Positions 54,535 to 58,000 of a DNA stretch of 58,000 nt are shown here, piece by piece; the stretch's first letter is position 1; the number at the start of each line of letters is the position of its first letter. The notes under the pieces were generated by a model. It was not told the DNA's origin. It saw only the letters and a list, made by a program, of their open reading frames with translations, and made no database searches. The DNA is taken from contig CM043964.1 in assembly GCA_014529385.2 (NCBI GenBank), positions 2,465,497 to 2,523,496 on the forward strand. Reading direction: 5' to 3'. A program made the position numbers and the translations under genes. The stretch comes from Adiantum capillus-veneris. Its lineage: Eukaryota > Streptophyta > Polypodiopsida > Polypodiales > Pteridaceae.

Positions 54535-56069
54535 CAGCTCCAGGTGAGACACCTAGACCGGTGTACATAGCCACAGATTTGTCTCCAGGCGAGGAAGAGA
54601 GACTTTTGAGTCTTCTCAGAGAGTATAGGGATGTGTTTGCATGGTCTTATAAGGACTTAAAGGGAGTTGACCCATCGATATGCCAACACACAATCCCACT
54701 GAAACAAGACGCAAAGCCTAGCAGACAGAGACCATACACATATAATGATACATTTGCTAAGCGAATCAAAGAAGAGATAGATAAGCTAATGGAAGCTGAA
54801 TTCATATACGAGATTGAACACACCGATTGGGTATCTCCGATTGTGGTAGTACCCAAGAAGAACGAAAAACTCCGAGTGTGGTCAACTTAAAGAAAGTGAA
54901 TGCTGCAACAATCAGGGACAATTATCCCCTGCCGATAACTGATCATGTTCTAGAGCGTGTATCAGGGAAAACAGCATACTCTTTTCTTGATGGTTTTTCA
55001 GGATATAACCAGCTAGCCATAGCACTGGAAGATCAACATAAAACAGCTTTTGCAACGGAGTGGGGAATTTATGCTTATCGGGTTATGCCTTTTGGTCTAA
55101 CCAATGCTCCCGCAACCTTCCAGAGGCTGATGACGCATGCTTTCAAAGAATACTTAAGGTTGTTTCTAGAAATATACATGGATGACTTATGTGTACATTC
55201 TCTTCTGAGAGATGAGCATCTAGAACACCTAAGAAAAGTATTTGAGAAATGTAGGACATATCGCATTTGTCTCAATCCTGAGAAATGTGTGTTTATGGTC
55301 CGACAGGGTAGAATTCTGGGACATATTGTCTCACAAAACGGAATATCCACGGATTTAGAGAAGATAAAAGTTATAGTGGATATGCCTAGACCAACCAATG
55401 CGAAACAAGTACAGAGCTTTATGGGACATTGCGGATATTATAGACGATTCATTTACATGTACGCTATAATAGGCCAACCACTTTACAGGCTAATAGTGAA
55501 CTTTGAATGGACAGAGGAGTGTGAGGAATCATTCAAGAAATTGAAAGAGGCACTCATTACTGCTCCAGTCTTGAAATCACCAGATTGGGAGAAGATATTC
55601 CATGTGCATATAGATGCTTCGGCATATGCAATAGGATGCATTCTGGCTCAGCCAGAAGAAGGAAACATGGATTTTCCTATCTGTTACGCCAGTCGACAGC
55701 TCAACAATGCAGAGAAGAATTACACCACAACAGAGCGAGAAGGATTAGGAATGATATATGCTGTGAAGAAATTTCGGCATTATCTTCTAGCCAACAAGTT
55801 TGTGTTTTTTACGGATCACCAAGCCTTGCTCTACCTAGTGAATAAACCATGCAATACCGGGAGAATAGTGAGATGGTTCATTATCTTACTGGAATTCGAC
55901 TTCACGGTAGTAGTAAAGAAAGGAAAAACACATCTTAGAGCTGATCATCTTTCGCGATTGACGAATGGAGAAGACCCTATAGGAGTAGATGACGACATGC
56001 CAGACGCGTACTTGTTCAACATAGAAATGATACCGAAGTGGTCTCAAAATGTCGTTAACCTATTAACCT
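54525..56069 (+). pseudogene. RE-J pol: reverse transcriptase and RNase H
   Basis: The RT N-terminal part is open in the -1 frame (54525-54890): EYRDVFAWSYKDLKGVDP, QRPYTYNDTFAKRI, DWVSPIVVVPKKN. One base is missing near 54880, moving the rest to another frame (to 56176). There: VNLKKVNAATIRDNYPLP, FLDGFSGYNQLAIA, FGLTNAPATFQRLM and the catalytic YMDD at 55175-55186. RNase H residues: Asp in HVHIDASA, Glu in TTEREGLGMIYA, Asp in FFTDHQALLYL and Asp in LRADHLSRL. The EYRDVFAWSYKD style is typical of plant Athila/Tat RTs. Apart from the one-base loss it looks intact. Confidence 0.88.
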
Positions 56070-57445
56070 ATGGAGGAGAGTTCGATAGAAGAGAATACAA
56101 ACCAGAAACATATTGCTATTCAGCAATCCAAGAATCTTCAATTGGTTGCAGGAAGGTTGTATCAATTGGGAAATGATCATGTTTTACGACTATGCATCAA
56201 TCCTGAGGAATATAATATATATCTGCGCGAAGCACATGTTCAGGAATGTGCATTTCATTGTTCAAGAAGGAACACATATAGGAATTTGTTACAATTGGGA
56301 GTCTATTGGCCAGGAATGAAAGAAAGCGTACATGAATATGTCACTGTATGTATTGTATGTTCATCAAAACCGCCAGCAGAGTATTCGACATTATATCAGA
56401 TAATGATCGCTCCAGAATGGAGTCAGTATATTGTTGAATATCTCACAAATAGAACTTTCCCAGAAGGAACGTCAAAAGCTCGTCAGAAATCTGTAGAGAC
56501 AGAAGCTAGAGATTACGCTTTAATAGGAGATCAACTCTATAAGAGAGGTAAAGACAACCAGCTTAGGATTTGCGCATCAGAGACTGAGTATGTGATAATC
56601 CTAGAGCAAGCTCATGGAGGAGTAGGTGGAGGCCATTTCTCAGGTGATAAGACAGCAAAACTTGTCTTAGCCGCAGGAATATGGTGGCCAACATTACATA
56701 TGGACGCTGAGGAATACGTTAAACGGTGTGATGACTGTCAGCGGACCAAAGTACCACTTAAAAGAGATGATATGCCGCTTAGACCAATGATGGGGGCAAG
56801 AGCTTTTGCAAAATGGGGGATTGATTATGTCGGACCCATTTCACCTCCTGCATATAAGACTCATGCACAATACATCGTTGTGGCTACAGACTATCTAACA
56901 AAGTGGGTCGAAGCAAAGGCAACTCAAAAAGCGGATGCCAGGACCACGGCACAATTTCTATATGAATACGTCTTTGTACGATATGGATTGCCAATAGAAA
57001 TTGTGAGTGATCGAGGCACACATTTTATAAATGAAGTGATAGAGATCCTTCTAGATGAATTCATGGTAATCCATAGGAAATCAGCCCCGTATCATCCACA
57101 AGCAAACGGACAAGCTGAAGCAACAAACAAAACCATATGCACGGTCCTCACGAAGATTGTATCTGTGTCGAGAACTGACTGGGACCAGAAGTTGCATTCA
57201 ACATTATGGGCATATAGGGTAGCATATAAAACATCAATAGGAACGACCCCATATAACATGGTTTTTGGGCTAAATGCTATCTTACCAATAGAATTCTTGA
57301 TTTCAACCTTAAGGGTGGCTAAGGATCTAGAGTGGACAGGGCACGAGCTTTCTAATAGAATAGATGACCTGGAAAAGCTAGACGAGCTTCGCCTAAAAGC
57401 AGTAGCTTCTATCTACGCTCAAAAAAGGCGACAAAAGAATTTTTT
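56028..57445 (+). pseudogene. RE-J pol: integrase with two HHCC modules
   Basis: The frame changes within 56070-56176. A first module has a WSQNVVNLL linker (about 56038), GRLYQLGNDHVLRLC and H-x6-H-x30-C-x2-C ending in CIVC (about 56233-56365). A second module repeats the plan: WSQYIVEYLTN (about 56416), DQLYKRGKDNQLRIC and H-x6-H-x30-C-x2-C ending in CDDC (about 56611-56740). The catalytic core follows, with Asp in KWGIDYVGP, Asp in IVSDRGTHF and Glu in HPQANGQAEATNK. Ordinary integrases have one HHCC. The two copies are clearly diverged, so the duplication is old and both kept all zinc ligands. Confidence 0.85.
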
Positions 57446-58000
57446 GATAAGCATGTGCGGACTAAAGAGTTTAAGGTTGGGGACTATGTCCTAGTTTACA
57501 CTCTGAAACAGCATGCTAAGAAGCTTAAAAAGCGAGGGATGGGACCTCTGGTGATTAAAGATCTATCACCAAGTGGAGCCGTCAAGCTTGCTACATTAGA
57601 CGGAGAAGAAATGCCCAATTGGATTAGTGGACGCAGAGTGAAAAAGTATCTTTTGCCGCTAACCCAAGACATGCTTCTCAAAATACATCAAGAAAAGCTG
57701 CGTGTCCAGAAAAAGAAAATGATTTTGGAGGAAGCGCAAGCCGAGGCGAAGGAAAGAATGGAGAAAAGAAGACTACTATGTCAGGAACAGCGCAATGAAG
57801 GAGCAATACGAATAAACGCAGTCAGTATAATAGAAATGGATAATGACAAAGAAGAACCCATCATTGAATGCAAAGTAGGAACCAACCAAATCAAAGCCAG
57901 AGCACTATTGGATTCAGGAGCTCAAGCTAACCTACTTTCACTCAGTTTGTATAGACAATTGACAAATGACACTAAACTACAAACTGCCAAGCAAGAGTTA
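57446..58000 (+). CDS. RE-J integrase C-terminus fused to a second retropepsin-like domain (runs off window)
   Basis: This frame is -1 relative to the integrase core; the switch fits TTTTTTG at 57440-57446. KVGDYVLVYTLKQ through GRRVKKYLLPL is the integrase C-terminal domain. A charged, probably helical linker (~57665-57800) follows. Then comes ECKVGTNQIKARALLDSGAQANLLSL (about 57868-57945): a flap-like strand and a canonical DSGA triplet of an aspartic protease, with SLYRQL after it. RE-J already has a DSG protease before RT, so this would be a second one. No stop before the window end, so length and further domains are unknown. Confidence 0.7.

Larger units (their letters stand above)
47075..58000 (+). 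mobile_element. RE-J: Athila-like Ty3/gypsy element, 3' end outside window
   Basis: LTR (to 47928), a primer-binding site of tRNA-Asp type, a leader with four palindromes, a 1734-codon gag-pro ORF, RT, RNase H, a duplicated HHCC module, an integrase core and a further retropepsin-like domain at the window end. It is the only element of the RE-D/RE-J group here with pol. Breaks are few: a one-base loss in RT (~54880), a frame change before integrase (~56070-56176) and two possible -1 shift sites. Confidence 0.85.

Noticed and set aside
54875-54895. Frame change in RE-J RT as a further programmed frameshift
   Set aside because: It lies within the conserved RT core, has no slippery heptamer in phase, and a single lost base explains it.

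Overview
The window looks like intergenic DNA from a large, repeat-rich plant genome. I see no host gene, tRNA or rRNA. Nearly every base belongs to LTR retrotransposons inserted into one another. Four of the families have primer-binding sites close to the complement of the 3' end of plant tRNA-Asp, as in Athila/Tat-type Ty3/gypsy elements, and degraded Ty1/copia elements are also present. The species cannot be named from the sequence. I label the elements RE-A to RE-J.

Layout. RE-A (1-13365, left end outside the window) is a degraded gag-only element whose 3' LTR is split by RE-B. RE-B (4014-12909, TSD GCCAG) encodes gag, a protease-like domain and a WVPK-repeat protein, but no RT, RNase H or integrase. 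RE-A and RE-D both sit in RE-C, an antisense copia element of which 13366-13462 and 34996-35478 remain. RE-D (13463-34990, TSD CATCC) is another pol-less element. Its long leader carries an array of 22-bp palindromes. RE-D is itself interrupted by RE-E (15683-25753, TSD GCGT) and by a 1.36-kb TTAA-flanked DNA transposon, TE-F (30094-31453). RE-E is a full gag-pro-pol Ty3/gypsy element with LTRs about 98% identical by eye.

Right of 35478 lie RE-G (35479-41422, minus strand, a second copy of the RE-B family lacking its 3' half) and RE-H (41423-42693, minus strand, LTR plus a short ORF), the latter meeting an oppositely oriented LTR fragment. Then come about 1.1 kb of unrecognised C/T-rich sequence, RE-I (a sense copia element, 44009 to about 47074) and RE-J (about 47075 to beyond the window end). 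RE-J is an Athila-like element with a 1734-codon gag-pro ORF, followed by RT, RNase H and integrase.

How the parts may work together. RE-J and RE-D have related LTR U5 regions, a shared block after the primer-binding site, and leader palindromes of the same design. RE-D has no polymerase of its own, so an RE-J-like element is a plausible helper. RE-B and RE-G are pol-less too and would also need one. The most unusual signals are: palindrome arrays with a family-specific compensatory base pair; a textbook-like -1 frameshift signal (slippery heptamer plus predicted pseudoknot) between pro and pol of RE-E; and, in RE-J, a second retropepsin domain after integrase together with a tandemly duplicated HHCC zinc-binding module. 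Most in-frame stops in the elements fit single C-to-T changes, as expected for decay of methylated, silenced repeats.
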